Notes under the pieces: model-generated | Seen by the model: the letters and a program-made list of their open reading frames with translations, nothing else | What the model was told of the DNA's origin: nothing | The model's database searches: none | Origin: Caulobacter sp. Root1455 | Lineage (GTDB): Bacteria > Pseudomonadota > Alphaproteobacteria > Caulobacterales > Caulobacteraceae | DNA: 64,000 nt | NCBI RefSeq assembly: GCF_001426905.1 | Contig: NZ_LMFQ01000012.1 | Location: forward strand, 249,187 to 313,186 | Direction: 5' to 3' | Made by a program: the position numbers and the translations under genes | Part shown: piece by piece, positions 47,601 through 54,746 of the stretch | Position numbering within the stretch: position 1 is the first letter of the stretch | How the letters are laid out: each line of letters starts with the position of its first letter

Positions 47601-47797
47601 GGGGCGGCGACGGTCTGGCCGATGACGGCGGGGTTTGCGCCCGGATAGGCGGCGCGCACGACCACTGTCGGCGGCACCACCTCGGGATATTCCGAGATCG
47701 GCAGGCGCGGCAGAGCCACCAACCCGGCGATGAAGATGATGATCGAGAGCACGGCGGCGAAGCGCGGCCGGTTCACGAAGAACTTGGAGAAATTCAT
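44624..47797 (-). CDS. RND efflux transporter, HAE1/AcrB family
   Basis: A 1057-residue proton-driven efflux pump with the usual 12 TM helices and two large periplasmic loops. Starts MNFSKFFVNRPRFAAVLSII with the first helix at once. Motifs include ISEYPEVVPPTVVVRAAYPGA, GIVVDDAIVVVENVERN (proton relay Asp-Asp in TM4), and LACKNAILIVEFAKEREE in TM10 with the conserved Lys. The C-terminal helix ends in VIRRATARR. ATG 47797 is preferred; the frame to 47983 extends into a repeat. Exports toxic organics through the adaptor and NodT-type factor. Confidence 0.96.
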   Translation of the reverse strand: MNFSKFFVNRPRFAAVLSIIIFIAGLVALPRLPISEYPEVVPPTVVVRAAYPGANPAVIGQTVAAPLEQAINGVEGMIYQSSQSASDGAMILTVTFALGTDLDKAQVQVQNRVAQALPKLPQEVQRIGVTTDKASPDLTLVVHMISPNNRYDMLYLSNYAQLNVRDRLKRVDGVGDVQIFGAGSYSMRVWLDPEKLASLNMTAGDVVKALREQNVQVAAGQLGAPPTNVGADFQLSINAPGRLTDEEQFREVIIRSGANGEITHLGDVARVEMGANNYALRSLLDNKSAVAMPIFQRPGSNALAMAADIKKTMKELKKEFPEGVDYEIIYDTTAFVQESIDSVVHTLIEAIILVVIVVVIFLQGWRASIIPLIAVPVSLIGTFAVLLMLGFGLNALTLFGLVLAIGIVVDDAIVVVENVERNITNGLEPAAATRKAMSEVTGPIISTALVLCAVFIPTAFISGLSGQFYRQFALTIAISTVISAFNSLTLSPALAAVLLKSHDAPKDRFQKAIDAALGWLFNPFNRVFAKASNGYVRNVGRTLGKSTAGLVVYGILLALTVFAFAKTPGGFVPQQDKAYVVAVVQLPDAASLDRTEAVIRQMSDIAMKVPGIKHSVAFPGLSANGFINSPNSGAVFFPLDDFKNRTGHDLSANAIVGQLNAKFGAIPDAQIAVFPPPSVQGLGTIGGFRMQIVDRAGLGPDELNKQTQNLIDKARKDPALTGVFSTYQVSVPKIEADIDREKARASGVSLTDLFETMQVYLGSLYVNDFNRFGRTYEVNVQADQKFRMQPEQMLRLQTRNGDGQMIPLGAFVSFKETTGPDRESHYNGVLTAEINGGPAPGYSTGQAQKALEDLAKQELPNGMGYEWTELTYQQILAGNTAIYIFPLCVLLAFLVLVAQYESWSLPLVVILIVPMTLLSALAGVLLTHGDNNIFTQIGLIVLVGLACKNAILIVEFAKEREEHGDTPLQAVLEACRLRLRPILMTSIAFIMGVAPLVVSHGAGAEMRRAMGVAVFSGMLGVTVFGLILTPIFYFVIRRATARRAALKAAKLPVVEAH

Positions 47798-47871
47798 GGG
47801 AGGCGTCCGGGGAGGAGGCAAGGAGGGGGCGTCGGCTGGCTCGAAGGCCAACTTTCGAGGGCAACTCTCAC

Positions 47872-48000
47872 TCCGCTCATCCCGGCGAATGCCGGGACCC
47901 AGATGGAAGGGCGGTGTAGCTGACGCCAAAAGCGCCGAGCTGTTCCAACCCACCCCATCGCTTTGGGATCTGGGTCCCGGCATTCGCCGGGATGAGCGGA
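47872..48000. repeat. Perfect 33-bp inverted repeat in the RND operon
   Basis: 47872-47904 (beginning TCCGCTCATCCCGGCGAATG) is the exact reverse complement of 47968-48000, around a 63-base centre. Each arm contains its own CCCGGCGAATGCCGGG hairpin. It separates the adaptor and pump genes. Confidence 0.92.
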
Positions 48001-48009
48001 TTTAAAGGG

Positions 48010-49188
48010 CTAGTTCTGAGAAACGCTGTTGATCATCGCGACCCTCTGGGGACCAGTTTCGAACTGCGACAGGTCGGTCGACAGGTCGGTCTTGATCGTC
48101 ACCGGGCTGACCGTGTCGCCGGGCTTGACCTTCTGCAGGCCGCCGACGACCACCCGGTCGCCGGGCTTCAGGCCCGTGCGGATGATGCGCAGGTTGCCGG
48201 CCAGCGGGCCGATCTCGACCGGGCGGTACTCGGCCTTGTTGTTGGCGCCGACCACCACGACGTAGCGCTTGCCCAGGTCGGTCGCCACCGCGCGATCGGG
48301 GGTCAGGGCCACCATCGCGGAGGTGTCGCTGACCATGCGGATGCGGGCGAACAGGCCGGGGGTGAACCGGCCGTCGGCGTTGGCGAAGATCGCCCGTCCG
48401 CTGATCGTGCCGCTCTTGGCGTCCATGGCGTTGTCGATGAACTTCAGCTGGCCCTGGTGCGGATAACCGTCCTCGGTCATCAGGCCCATATAGACCGGGC
48501 TGGCCTTGCCGCGTTCGGCCGAGGCGTACTTCAGGAAGGTCTGCTCGTCGGCGTTGAAGGCGGCGTAGATCGGGGTGTCGGACACCACCGTGGTCAGCAG
48601 GTCGGACGGGGTGACCAGGTTGCCGCGGGTGATCACCGCCTTGGAGACCCGGCCGTCGATCGGCGACACCACGCGGGTCCATTCCAGGTTCAGGCGGGCG
48701 GTCTGGTTGGCGGCCTCGGCGGCGCCGAGATTGGCCTGGGCGGCCTTTTCCTCGGCGGAGAGCCGGTCGAACTCGCTCTGGGCCAGGGCGTTCTGCTCGA
48801 TCAGCCGGCGGCCGCGCTCGCGGTTGACGACGGCCAGGTTCAGCAGGGCCTTGGCGCGGGCCACCTCGGCCTCGGCGCGATTGGCCTCGGCCTGGTAGGG
48901 GCGCGGGTCGATCTGGAACAGCACCTGGCCCTTGCGGACCCGGGCGCCTTCCTCGAAGCGGGCGCCGTCGATATAGCCGCCGACGCGCGGGCGGATGTCG
49001 ACGGTGTCGATGGCCTCGAGGCGGCCGGTGAAGTCGTCCCACTGGCGCAGTTCCTTGAAGGCCACGGCGGTGACGGTGACCTGGGCGGGCGGCGGGGCGG
49101 CTTCCGGCTTGGCCTGGGCGCTGCAGGCGGCCAGCACGGCCATGGCGGCCAGACCGGCGAAGGACGTGAAAACGGGGCGGAGGGACAT
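48010..49188 (-). CDS. RND efflux periplasmic adaptor, AcrA/MexA family
   Basis: A 392-residue membrane fusion protein with lipobox VLAAC (Cys22). It has the lipoyl half RPRVGGYIDGARFEEGARVRKGQVLFQIDPRPYQ (split), the helical hairpin AKALLNLAVVNRERGRRLIEQNALAQSEFDRL, and the second half WTRVVSPIDGRVSKAVITRGNLV. The beta-barrel block GQLKFIDNAMDAKSGTISGRA is typical of the group. First gene of the efflux operon, reading away from the TetR regulator. ATG 49188. Confidence 0.95.
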   Translation of the reverse strand: MSLRPVFTSFAGLAAMAVLAACSAQAKPEAAPPPAQVTVTAVAFKELRQWDDFTGRLEAIDTVDIRPRVGGYIDGARFEEGARVRKGQVLFQIDPRPYQAEANRAEAEVARAKALLNLAVVNRERGRRLIEQNALAQSEFDRLSAEEKAAQANLGAAEAANQTARLNLEWTRVVSPIDGRVSKAVITRGNLVTPSDLLTTVVSDTPIYAAFNADEQTFLKYASAERGKASPVYMGLMTEDGYPHQGQLKFIDNAMDAKSGTISGRAIFANADGRFTPGLFARIRMVSDTSAMVALTPDRAVATDLGKRYVVVVGANNKAEYRPVEIGPLAGNLRIIRTGLKPGDRVVVGGLQKVKPGDTVSPVTIKTDLSTDLSQFETGPQRVAMINSVSQN

Positions 49189-49238
49189 AAAGCGTACCTG
49201 TCGGACGGAAGGTGGGCGGGGAGGAGACGCGGGTTTGT

Positions 49239-49427
49239 TTATTCCCAGACGGGACGCCGGGATTTCTGGCGGGCCTTGGGCGACGCGGCCCAGTCCTGAC
49301 CGGACGGGCCGTCGGCGCCGGCGCCGATCAGTTTGCGAAGCGAACGGGCATGCCCGGCCGCGAAGGCGATCCAGCGCGGAGCGTTGGCGGGCGTGGCGGC
49401 GGGGTGTTGGCTCGCGCTCGGGGGCAT
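49239..49427 (-). CDS. Possible small protein upstream of the adaptor gene
   Basis: A 62-residue frame beginning at ATG 49427 with GGAGCG eight bases upstream. It is Ala/Pro-rich at the N-terminus and basic at the end (SPKARQKSRRPVWE) without a recognisable fold. It reads in the operon direction, 50 bases before the adaptor. It may be a leader peptide, a true small gene or chance. Confidence 0.4.
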   Translation of the reverse strand: MPPSASQHPAATPANAPRWIAFAAGHARSLRKLIGAGADGPSGQDWAASPKARQKSRRPVWE

Positions 49428-49518
49428 GGCTCGCGCTCCGTTATGGGGTTAAGGATCAAATGTCGCAGTTGCTGTTGCTTGACGTGACGTCCATCTGTGA
49501 CGATGTAGTCAATGTGAC

Positions 49519-49571
49519 GATACCGTTCGGTATCATCCGCTGGGTGAGAGATACTGACCGGTAACTCTCAC
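49519..49571. promoter_or_regulatory. TetR-type operator between the TetR gene and efflux operon
   Basis: GATACCGTTCGGTATC (49519-49534) is a perfect palindrome of the shape bound by many AcrR-like repressors. A second weaker site TACTGACCGGTA lies in the hairpin GTGAGAG... CTCTCAC (49544-49571). Both are just upstream of the TetR gene and the efflux genes read the other way. Confidence 0.72.
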
Positions 49572-49593
49572 GTCAAGGTGAGGCGCTGTGAAA

Positions 49594-50232
49594 ATGGCTG
49601 AGAGAAATTCTGGCGGGGGCAAGATGGACGAAATGGAGGCGCCCGCATGCGCCCCGTTGTCCAAACGTCCGGCCCGCGACCGGATCTTCGAAACAGCCCG
49701 CGAGCTGTTCTATCAGCACGGCATCCGCGCGGTGGGGGTCGAGGCGATCGCCGCCGAGGCCGACGCCACCAAGATGACGCTCTACCGCAACTTCCCGTCC
49801 AAGGACGAACTGGTCGCCGAGGTGCTGCGCGAGCAGGAGCGAGACTACTGGGCTTGGTGGGAGGAGGTCGTCGGCTGCACCTGCGGCGACCCGCGCGCGC
49901 AGCTGGAGGCGATCTTCGACGCCTTCGAGACCAAGGCCTGCAACGCCGACGTCCACGGCTGCCCGCTGTCCAACGCCGCCATCGAACTGCATGAGGCCGA
50001 CCACCCGGCCCAGAAGGTGTCGGTGGCCTACAAGCAGCAACTGCACGCCCGGCTGATCGACCTATGCAAGCGGGCCGGCGCGATCGACGACGACCTGGCC
50101 GACGGCCTGATGCTGCTGATGGAAGGCTCCTACACCGCCCGCGTCACCCTGGGTCCCAGCGGCCCGGTGCGGGTCGTGGCGCGCGCGGGCCGGGCACTGA
50201 TCAAGGCGCATCTGGACAAGCCGGACTGCTGA
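49594..50232 (+). CDS. TetR/AcrR-family transcriptional repressor of the efflux operon
   Basis: A 212-residue regulator (from ATG 49594; GTG 49588 would add two residues and ATG 49624 would remove ten). HTH: DRIFETARELFYQHGIRAVGVEAIAAEADATKMTLYRNFPSKDELV (split). The ligand domain has several Cys (VVGCTCGDP, TKACNADVHGCPLS), unusual for the family and possibly redox- or metal-responsive. It faces the RND operon across the palindromic operator, so repression of the pump with relief by a pump substrate is the likely logic. Confidence 0.9.
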   Translation: MAERNSGGGKMDEMEAPACAPLSKRPARDRIFETARELFYQHGIRAVGVEAIAAEADATKMTLYRNFPSKDELVAEVLREQERDYWAWWEEVVGCTCGDPRAQLEAIFDAFETKACNADVHGCPLSNAAIELHEADHPAQKVSVAYKQQLHARLIDLCKRAGAIDDDLADGLMLLMEGSYTARVTLGPSGPVRVVARAGRALIKAHLDKPDC

Positions 50233-50560
50233 GGTCGCAGGGCCTCGAACGGCTCGAAGGCGCGCGCCGGCGCCGCCTACCTTTCCGCAGATCATCGCCA
50301 TATCCCAAGCGGGGCCCGAGAAACTAAAAACGAGGCCAGGAGTTCTGGCTCGCGTCAGTTGCGTTCGAGCCGTACCGATGTCGTCAAGTTGTGAAGTTGC
50401 GAGCCTATAAGATGTGTCGATGTCATTCCCTCGTAGGGCGAATGCCGATCTGACCTCGATGTTTCGGGGTCGGTTGGCGCCCCGAAAAGCCGCTCGTTCG
50501 CGCCCCCTTTGAAGCCCAAGGGAGGGCGCTCCCAAGTCTGATTTGCGTAAGGAGCTCCTC
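50233..50560. other. Intergenic region without a recognised gene
   Basis: 328 bases downstream of the TetR gene and upstream of a small gene. It is of lower GC content near 50330-50420 and contains AAGGAG at 50549 before the next start. No hairpin with a T-run, no repeat family and no RNA gene could be recognised. Confidence 0.6.
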
Positions 50561-50788
50561 ATGGCTCTGCTGATTTCCGTCGCCCCGGCCGAGCAAGGCT
50601 GGTCCGTGCGCTCCGAGGCCCTCGAGGCCGACCTCACCTTCGAACGGGGCGGTCGCGCCGAAGCCGCCGCCCGGGACCTGGCCAGCCGCCTGGCCGCCTC
50701 CGGCCGCGCCGCCGAGGTGCGGGTGTTCCTGCGCGACGGCGCCGAGGCGGGGCGTTTCCTGCACCCGGCGCGAGCCTGGGCGAGCTAG
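50561..50788 (+). CDS. Small DUF2188-like protein, tentative
   Basis: A 75-residue protein beginning ALLISVAPAEQGWSVRSEAL with a strong AAGGAG nine bases before ATG 50561. The central part FERGGRAEAAARDLASRLAASGRAAEVRVFLRDG and the end GRFLHPA follow the pattern of DUF2188-type proteins (a small beta-alpha-beta fold that repeats 'request-echo' parameters such as R/H-x-D-G). No signal peptide. Its function is unknown; the good ribosome site and codon use support it as a real gene. Confidence 0.65.
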   Translation: MALLISVAPAEQGWSVRSEALEADLTFERGGRAEAAARDLASRLAASGRAAEVRVFLRDGAEAGRFLHPARAWAS

Positions 50789-50814
50789 GGCTAGCGCTCC
50801 AAACTCTCAACATT

Positions 50815-50945
50815 CGTCATCCCGGGCCTTGTGCCCGGGACCCCTCTGTCCGCCGCAGATGCAGTGGGGGCGGTTCGCTGGCGAACCGCTTGCGCCTCAC
50901 GTGGAAGCTGAACAAGGGGTCCCGGGCACAGGGCCCGGGATGACG
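50815..50945. repeat. GTCATCCCGGG-family inverted repeat
   Basis: 31-bp arms 50815-50845 and 50915-50945 differ at one position and are separated by 69 bases with a further GCGGTTCGCTGGCGAACCGC hairpin. It lies between the small gene and corA, 17 bases after the corA stop codon (corA reads leftward). Confidence 0.9.
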
Positions 50946-50962
50946 GTTGAAAGGGTGGAGCT

Positions 50963-51931
50963 CTACAGCCACCCGTTCTTCTTGAACCGCCAGTACAGCC
51001 ACCCGATGACCCCGACGATCCCGACCATCACGGCGGGATAGCCCCAGGTCCACCGCAGCTCCGGCATGTGCTCGAAGTTCATGCCGTAGATCCCGGCCAC
51101 CGCCGTCGGCACGGCCAGGATGGCGGCCCAGGCGGCCAGCTTGCGGGTGATGGCGCTCTGCCGCTGCTGTTCCAGCAGGGAGGCGGCTTCGAACACCGAG
51201 GTGATCACCTCGCGCAGGGCGTCGACCATGCCCTCGACCTTCTGCGTATGGTCCAGCACGTCGCGGAAATAGGGGCGGACGTCGTCGTCCAGGCAGGGCG
51301 TCTCCAGGTGCTCCAGCCGCCCGCAGACCTCGGCCATGGGCGAAAGCACCCGCTTGAAGCGGATCAGGTCGCGCCGCAGGTGGAACAGGCGCTTGACCTC
51401 GGCGTGGCTGAGGAAGCTCTCGAGCGTGCGGCGCTCGATGTCCAGCACCTCGTCCTCCAAGGCCTGGATGATCGGCAGATAGCCGTCGACCACGAAGTCG
51501 AGCACGGCGTGCAGCACGTAGTCCGAGCCCTTGGCCAGCAGGGTCGGCGAGGCCTCCAGCTGGGCGCGCAGTTCGGTGTGGGCCCGGGCCGAGCCGTGGC
51601 GGACAGTGATCAGGTGGCCCTGGCCGACGAAGATCGCCGTCTCGCCATAGGCGATCTGGGCGTCGACCAGCTGGGCGGTGCGCGCCACCACGAACAGCTC
51701 GCGGCCATAGACCTCGACCTTGGGCCGCTGGTGGGCGTTGAGCGCGTCCTCGATCGCCAGCGGATGCAGTTTGAAGCGTGTCTGCAGGCGGGCCATCTCG
51801 GCCTGGCTGGGCTCATAGAGGCCGATCCACACGAACTCGCCGGGCTTGGTGGCCAGGGCGTCGTCCTTGTCGAGACTGACCTCGCGGGTCCTGACGCCGT
51901 CCTTGTAGATATAGGCCGCGACGACGCTCAT
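50963..51931 (-). CDS. corA: CorA-family magnesium/cobalt transporter
   Basis: A 322-residue channel. A long cytoplasmic N-terminal domain (VWIGLYEPSQAEMARLQTRF, ALNAHQRPKVEVYG) and helix precede two C-terminal TM helices. The signature YGMNFEHMPEL sits at the end of the first helix; the family-typical GMN is intact. C-terminal tail KKNGWL. ATG 51931, divergent from the MHS transporter. It carries Mg2+, possibly Co2+ or Ni2+, down the gradient. Transport specificity is inferred from the family. Confidence 0.94.
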   Translation of the reverse strand: MSVVAAYIYKDGVRTREVSLDKDDALATKPGEFVWIGLYEPSQAEMARLQTRFKLHPLAIEDALNAHQRPKVEVYGRELFVVARTAQLVDAQIAYGETAIFVGQGHLITVRHGSARAHTELRAQLEASPTLLAKGSDYVLHAVLDFVVDGYLPIIQALEDEVLDIERRTLESFLSHAEVKRLFHLRRDLIRFKRVLSPMAEVCGRLEHLETPCLDDDVRPYFRDVLDHTQKVEGMVDALREVITSVFEAASLLEQQRQSAITRKLAAWAAILAVPTAVAGIYGMNFEHMPELRWTWGYPAVMVGIVGVIGWLYWRFKKNGWL

Positions 51932-52120
51932 CAGGGTCCTGACTATTTGCCCCGTCCCGCGAAATGGGACGGCGAGGATTCCTTTTTAGCCAACGCTTCG
52001 GCTTTCGTCCGGTTCATGTTTAGCCTCTCGCCAACGCCGCGAACGCCGTTCATTATGGTTGCGGTAACATAGCGGATCGCCCGAAGCGGCGACGCCAAAG
52101 AATGCTTGGGGGAGATGCGA

Positions 52121-53797
52121 ATGGGAAGCGACGCCGCGAAGCCGGTGAAGGGCGCCAAGGGCGGCCGCACCGTCGGGCGCAATGACGCCTTGGTCATCGG
52201 AGCCGCCTCGGTCGGCACCGTGTTCGAGTGGTACGACTTCTATCTCTACGGCTCGCTGGCCACCTACATCACCAAACACTTCTTCTCGGGCGTCAACGAG
52301 ACGACCGGTTACATCTTCGCCCTGCTGGCCTTCGCGGCCGGCTTCGCGGTGCGGCCGTTCGGGGCCCTGGTGTTCGGGCGGCTGGGCGACCTCTGGGGCC
52401 GCAAGAACACCTTCCTGGTCACCATGCTGCTGATGGGCCTGTCGACCTTCACGGTGGGCCTGCTGCCCAGCTACGCCAGCATCGGCATCGCCGCGCCCAT
52501 CGCCCTGGTGGTGATGCGCCTGGTCCAGGGCCTGGCCCTGGGCGGCGAGTACGGCGGAGCGGCCACCTATGTGGCCGAACACGCCCCGCCCGGACGGCGC
52601 GGCTTCTACACCAGCTTCATCCAGGTGACCGCCACGTTCGGCCTGTTCCTCAGCCTGGTGGTGATCCTGCTGACCCGCAACGCCACCGGCGAGGACGCCT
52701 TCCAGGCCTTCGGCTGGCGCATCCCGTTCCTGATCTCGGTGCTGCTGCTGGGCGTGTCGTTGTGGATCCGCCTGCAACTGGCCGAGAGCCCGTCGTTCCA
52801 GCGCATGGTCGACGAGGGCAAGGGCAGCAAGCAGCCCCTGGTCGACTCGTTCGCCAAGTGGGGCAACCTGAAGATCGTGCTGCTGGCCCTGGTGGGCCTG
52901 ACCGCCGGCCAGGCGGTGGTCTGGTACACCGGCCAGTTCTACGCTCTGTTCTTCCTGGAGAAGATGCTCAAGGTCGACGGCGGCACGACCAATCTGCTGG
53001 TCGCCGCGGCCCTGCTGATCGGCACGCCGTTCTTCGTGTTCTTCGGCTGGCTGTCGGACAAGATCGGCCGCAAGCCGATCATCATGCTGGGCTGCATCCT
53101 GGCGGCCCTGACCTATTTCCCGCTGTTCAAGACCCTGACCACGGCGGCCAACCCGCAACTGGCGGCGGCCGTGGCCAGCGCGCCGGTCACCGTGGTGGCC
53201 GACCCGGCCGACTGCTCGTTCCAGTTCGACCCGGTGGGCAAGACGGTGTTCAACCGCTCGTGCGACCTGGCCAAGTCGTACCTGGCCAAGGCCGGCGTGA
53301 CCTATTCCAACCAGGCCGCTCCGGCCGGCTCGGTGGCCCAGGTGAAGATCGGCGGGGCGACGATCGCCTCGTTCCCCGGCCAGACCCTGGACAAGGCCGC
53401 CTTCAAGGACCGCAAGACGGCCTGGGAAAAGGAGTTGGGCGCGGCGCTGAAGGCCGCCGGCTATCCGGCCAAGGCCGATCCCGCCCTGATCGACAAGCCG
53501 CTGGTGGTCGGGATCCTGGCGATCCTGGTGCTGTACGTGACCATGGTCTACGGCCCGATCGCCGCCATGCTGGTCGAGCTGTTCCCGACCAACATCCGCT
53601 ACACCTCGATGAGCCTGCCCTACCACATCGGCAACGGCTGGTTCGGCGGCTTCCTGCCGACCACCGCCTTCGCCATGGTCGCGGCCACGGGCAACATCTA
53701 TTACGGCCTCTGGTACCCGATCGTGGTGGCCGCGGTGACCGCCGTGGTGGGCGTCCTGTTCCTGAAGGAAACCAAGAACGTCGACATCGAGGCCTAG
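52121..53797 (+). CDS. MHS-family MFS transporter with large periplasmic insertion
   Basis: A 558-residue proton symporter of the metabolite:H+ group. Start ATG 52121 has GGGGGAG six bases upstream; TTG 52106 and ATG 52115 are less well placed. The family motif FEWYDFYLYG is in TM1, GRLGDLWGRKNTFL between TM2 and TM3, RLVQGLALGGEYGGAATYVAEHAPPGRRG in TM4 (split) and GWLSDKIGRKPIIM later. Between TM10 and TM11 there is an insertion of about 110 residues with two Cys (DCSFQF and SCDLAKSYL), likely periplasmic and possibly disulfide-bonded. Substrate may be a small organic acid; it cannot be told from sequence. Confidence 0.9.
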   Translation: MGSDAAKPVKGAKGGRTVGRNDALVIGAASVGTVFEWYDFYLYGSLATYITKHFFSGVNETTGYIFALLAFAAGFAVRPFGALVFGRLGDLWGRKNTFLVTMLLMGLSTFTVGLLPSYASIGIAAPIALVVMRLVQGLALGGEYGGAATYVAEHAPPGRRGFYTSFIQVTATFGLFLSLVVILLTRNATGEDAFQAFGWRIPFLISVLLLGVSLWIRLQLAESPSFQRMVDEGKGSKQPLVDSFAKWGNLKIVLLALVGLTAGQAVVWYTGQFYALFFLEKMLKVDGGTTNLLVAAALLIGTPFFVFFGWLSDKIGRKPIIMLGCILAALTYFPLFKTLTTAANPQLAAAVASAPVTVVADPADCSFQFDPVGKTVFNRSCDLAKSYLAKAGVTYSNQAAPAGSVAQVKIGGATIASFPGQTLDKAAFKDRKTAWEKELGAALKAAGYPAKADPALIDKPLVVGILAILVLYVTMVYGPIAAMLVELFPTNIRYTSMSLPYHIGNGWFGGFLPTTAFAMVAATGNIYYGLWYPIVVAAVTAVVGVLFLKETKNVDIEA

Positions 53798-53809
53798 GGT
53801 TTTCTAACC

Positions 53810-53853
53810 GTCGTCATCCCGGACAGCCTCTACGAGGCTTCCGGGATGACGAC
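53810..53853 (+). repeat. GTCATCCCGG-family hairpin after the MHS transporter
   Basis: GTCGTCATCCCGGA / TCCGGGATGACGAC (53810-53823 and 53840-53853) enclose a second stem AGCCTC-TAC-GAGGCT. It begins 13 bases after the stop codon and probably marks the transcript end, although no T-run follows. Confidence 0.85.
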
Positions 53854-53903
53854 CTGGTTCAGGTCTCCAACGTTCAGCGCTTTGCCGGCTTGCGGAAGCC
53901 TTG

Positions 53904-54410
53904 TCAGTTCCCGGCCAGCAGACCGTCGATGCGGGCGCCCTGGCTGGTCTCGCGGCGGGCGTCGAGATAGGCCGTCACCCGGTCCAGCATCTGCTCGGCC
54001 TGGTTCAGCCCGCCCAGAGCCCAGTCGATCTCGCAGACCGTCCGGTGGTCGCCGTGCAGGCGCTCGCGGGAGGAGGTCAGGGCCCTCATGGCCACCGCGT
54101 GAAGGGCGGTCATGTCACGGCAGGCCTCGGCCGCCATCCAGCCGACCGCGGCCATCCGCCGGGCCCGAATCAGGGCCGCTTCCGCGTCGCGCTGGCGATT
54201 CTCCGCCTCGCGCAATACGGCCTGCGCCCGGTGCAATTGGCGGGCTCCGCTCTCGGCGATTTGGCGCCTTTGCCGGCGTTCGCCATCGCAGGCGGCCTTC
54301 AGGTCGCGCAAGGCTTGCGTCCATCGATCCTGCTCTTGCGGGTTGCCTGGAGTCTCCGAGAGATTCCTTTTCCCGAAAATCGCCATTTCCTTCGAATTTT
54401 GACGAGCCAT
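53904..54410 (-). CDS. Hypothetical coiled-coil protein
   Basis: A 168-residue basic/acidic helical protein. ATG 54410 has GGAGGA five bases upstream, so it is preferred over ATG 54386. Residues 27-90 form a probable coiled coil (DRWTQALRDLKAACDGERRQRRQIAESGARQLHRAQAVLREAENRQRDAE, heptad-like; shown in part). The C-terminal segment has VAMRALTSSRERLHGDHRTV. No signal peptide. No named family. It stands next to an AT-rich gap and may be part of a recently acquired segment. Confidence 0.6.
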   Translation of the reverse strand: MARQNSKEMAIFGKRNLSETPGNPQEQDRWTQALRDLKAACDGERRQRRQIAESGARQLHRAQAVLREAENRQRDAEAALIRARRMAAVGWMAAEACRDMTALHAVAMRALTSSRERLHGDHRTVCEIDWALGGLNQAEQMLDRVTAYLDARRETSQGARIDGLLAGN

Positions 54411-54746
54411 AGAGTCCTCCGCGACCCCGTTTCGCCATCATGTTTCTTCCGAATCTCTCGGTCTGCTATGCGGCAAGTGCCAATCGCGCATCTGTTCCTT
54501 GGGATTTTATGTATTAATGAATAATGTTAAATTAACTATACACTAAACTTGGTTATCAAGCTGGGCCATACGAAAATTTGTAATTTTCTCTGTTGTTTCG
54601 ATGCTTTCTAGTGGTTTCACCTTACTTACATTGAAGAGAGGTCGTGTCATCTTCGAAGGGTGAATCGGGCGTGACGATAGGTGCGGTCGTTCTAAGGTCA
54701 TGACGCTAGCGTCATTGATCGCATCGTCTCAGCCAGGAGAGGTCCG
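54411..54746. other. AT-rich intergenic segment with palindromic operator
   Basis: In a genome of very high GC, 54520-54640 is strikingly AT-rich (TTAAATTAACTATACACTAA, TTTGTAATTTTC). No gene is supported. A 16-bp perfect palindrome ATGACGCTAGCGTCAT lies at 54700-54715. The segment may mark a transfer boundary or hold a strong promoter for the AraC gene that follows. Confidence 0.8.
54700..54715 (+). promoter_or_regulatory. Perfect 16-bp palindrome upstream of the AraC-type regulator
   Basis: ATGACGCTAGCGTCAT ends 31 bases before the ATG at 54747. Symmetry and position suggest a dimeric operator, perhaps autoregulatory. Confidence 0.6.

Noticed and set aside
44798..47923. 1041-codon frame on the plus strand
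   Set aside because: Antisense to the RND pump gene; His/Asp/Gln-rich with no recognisable fold.
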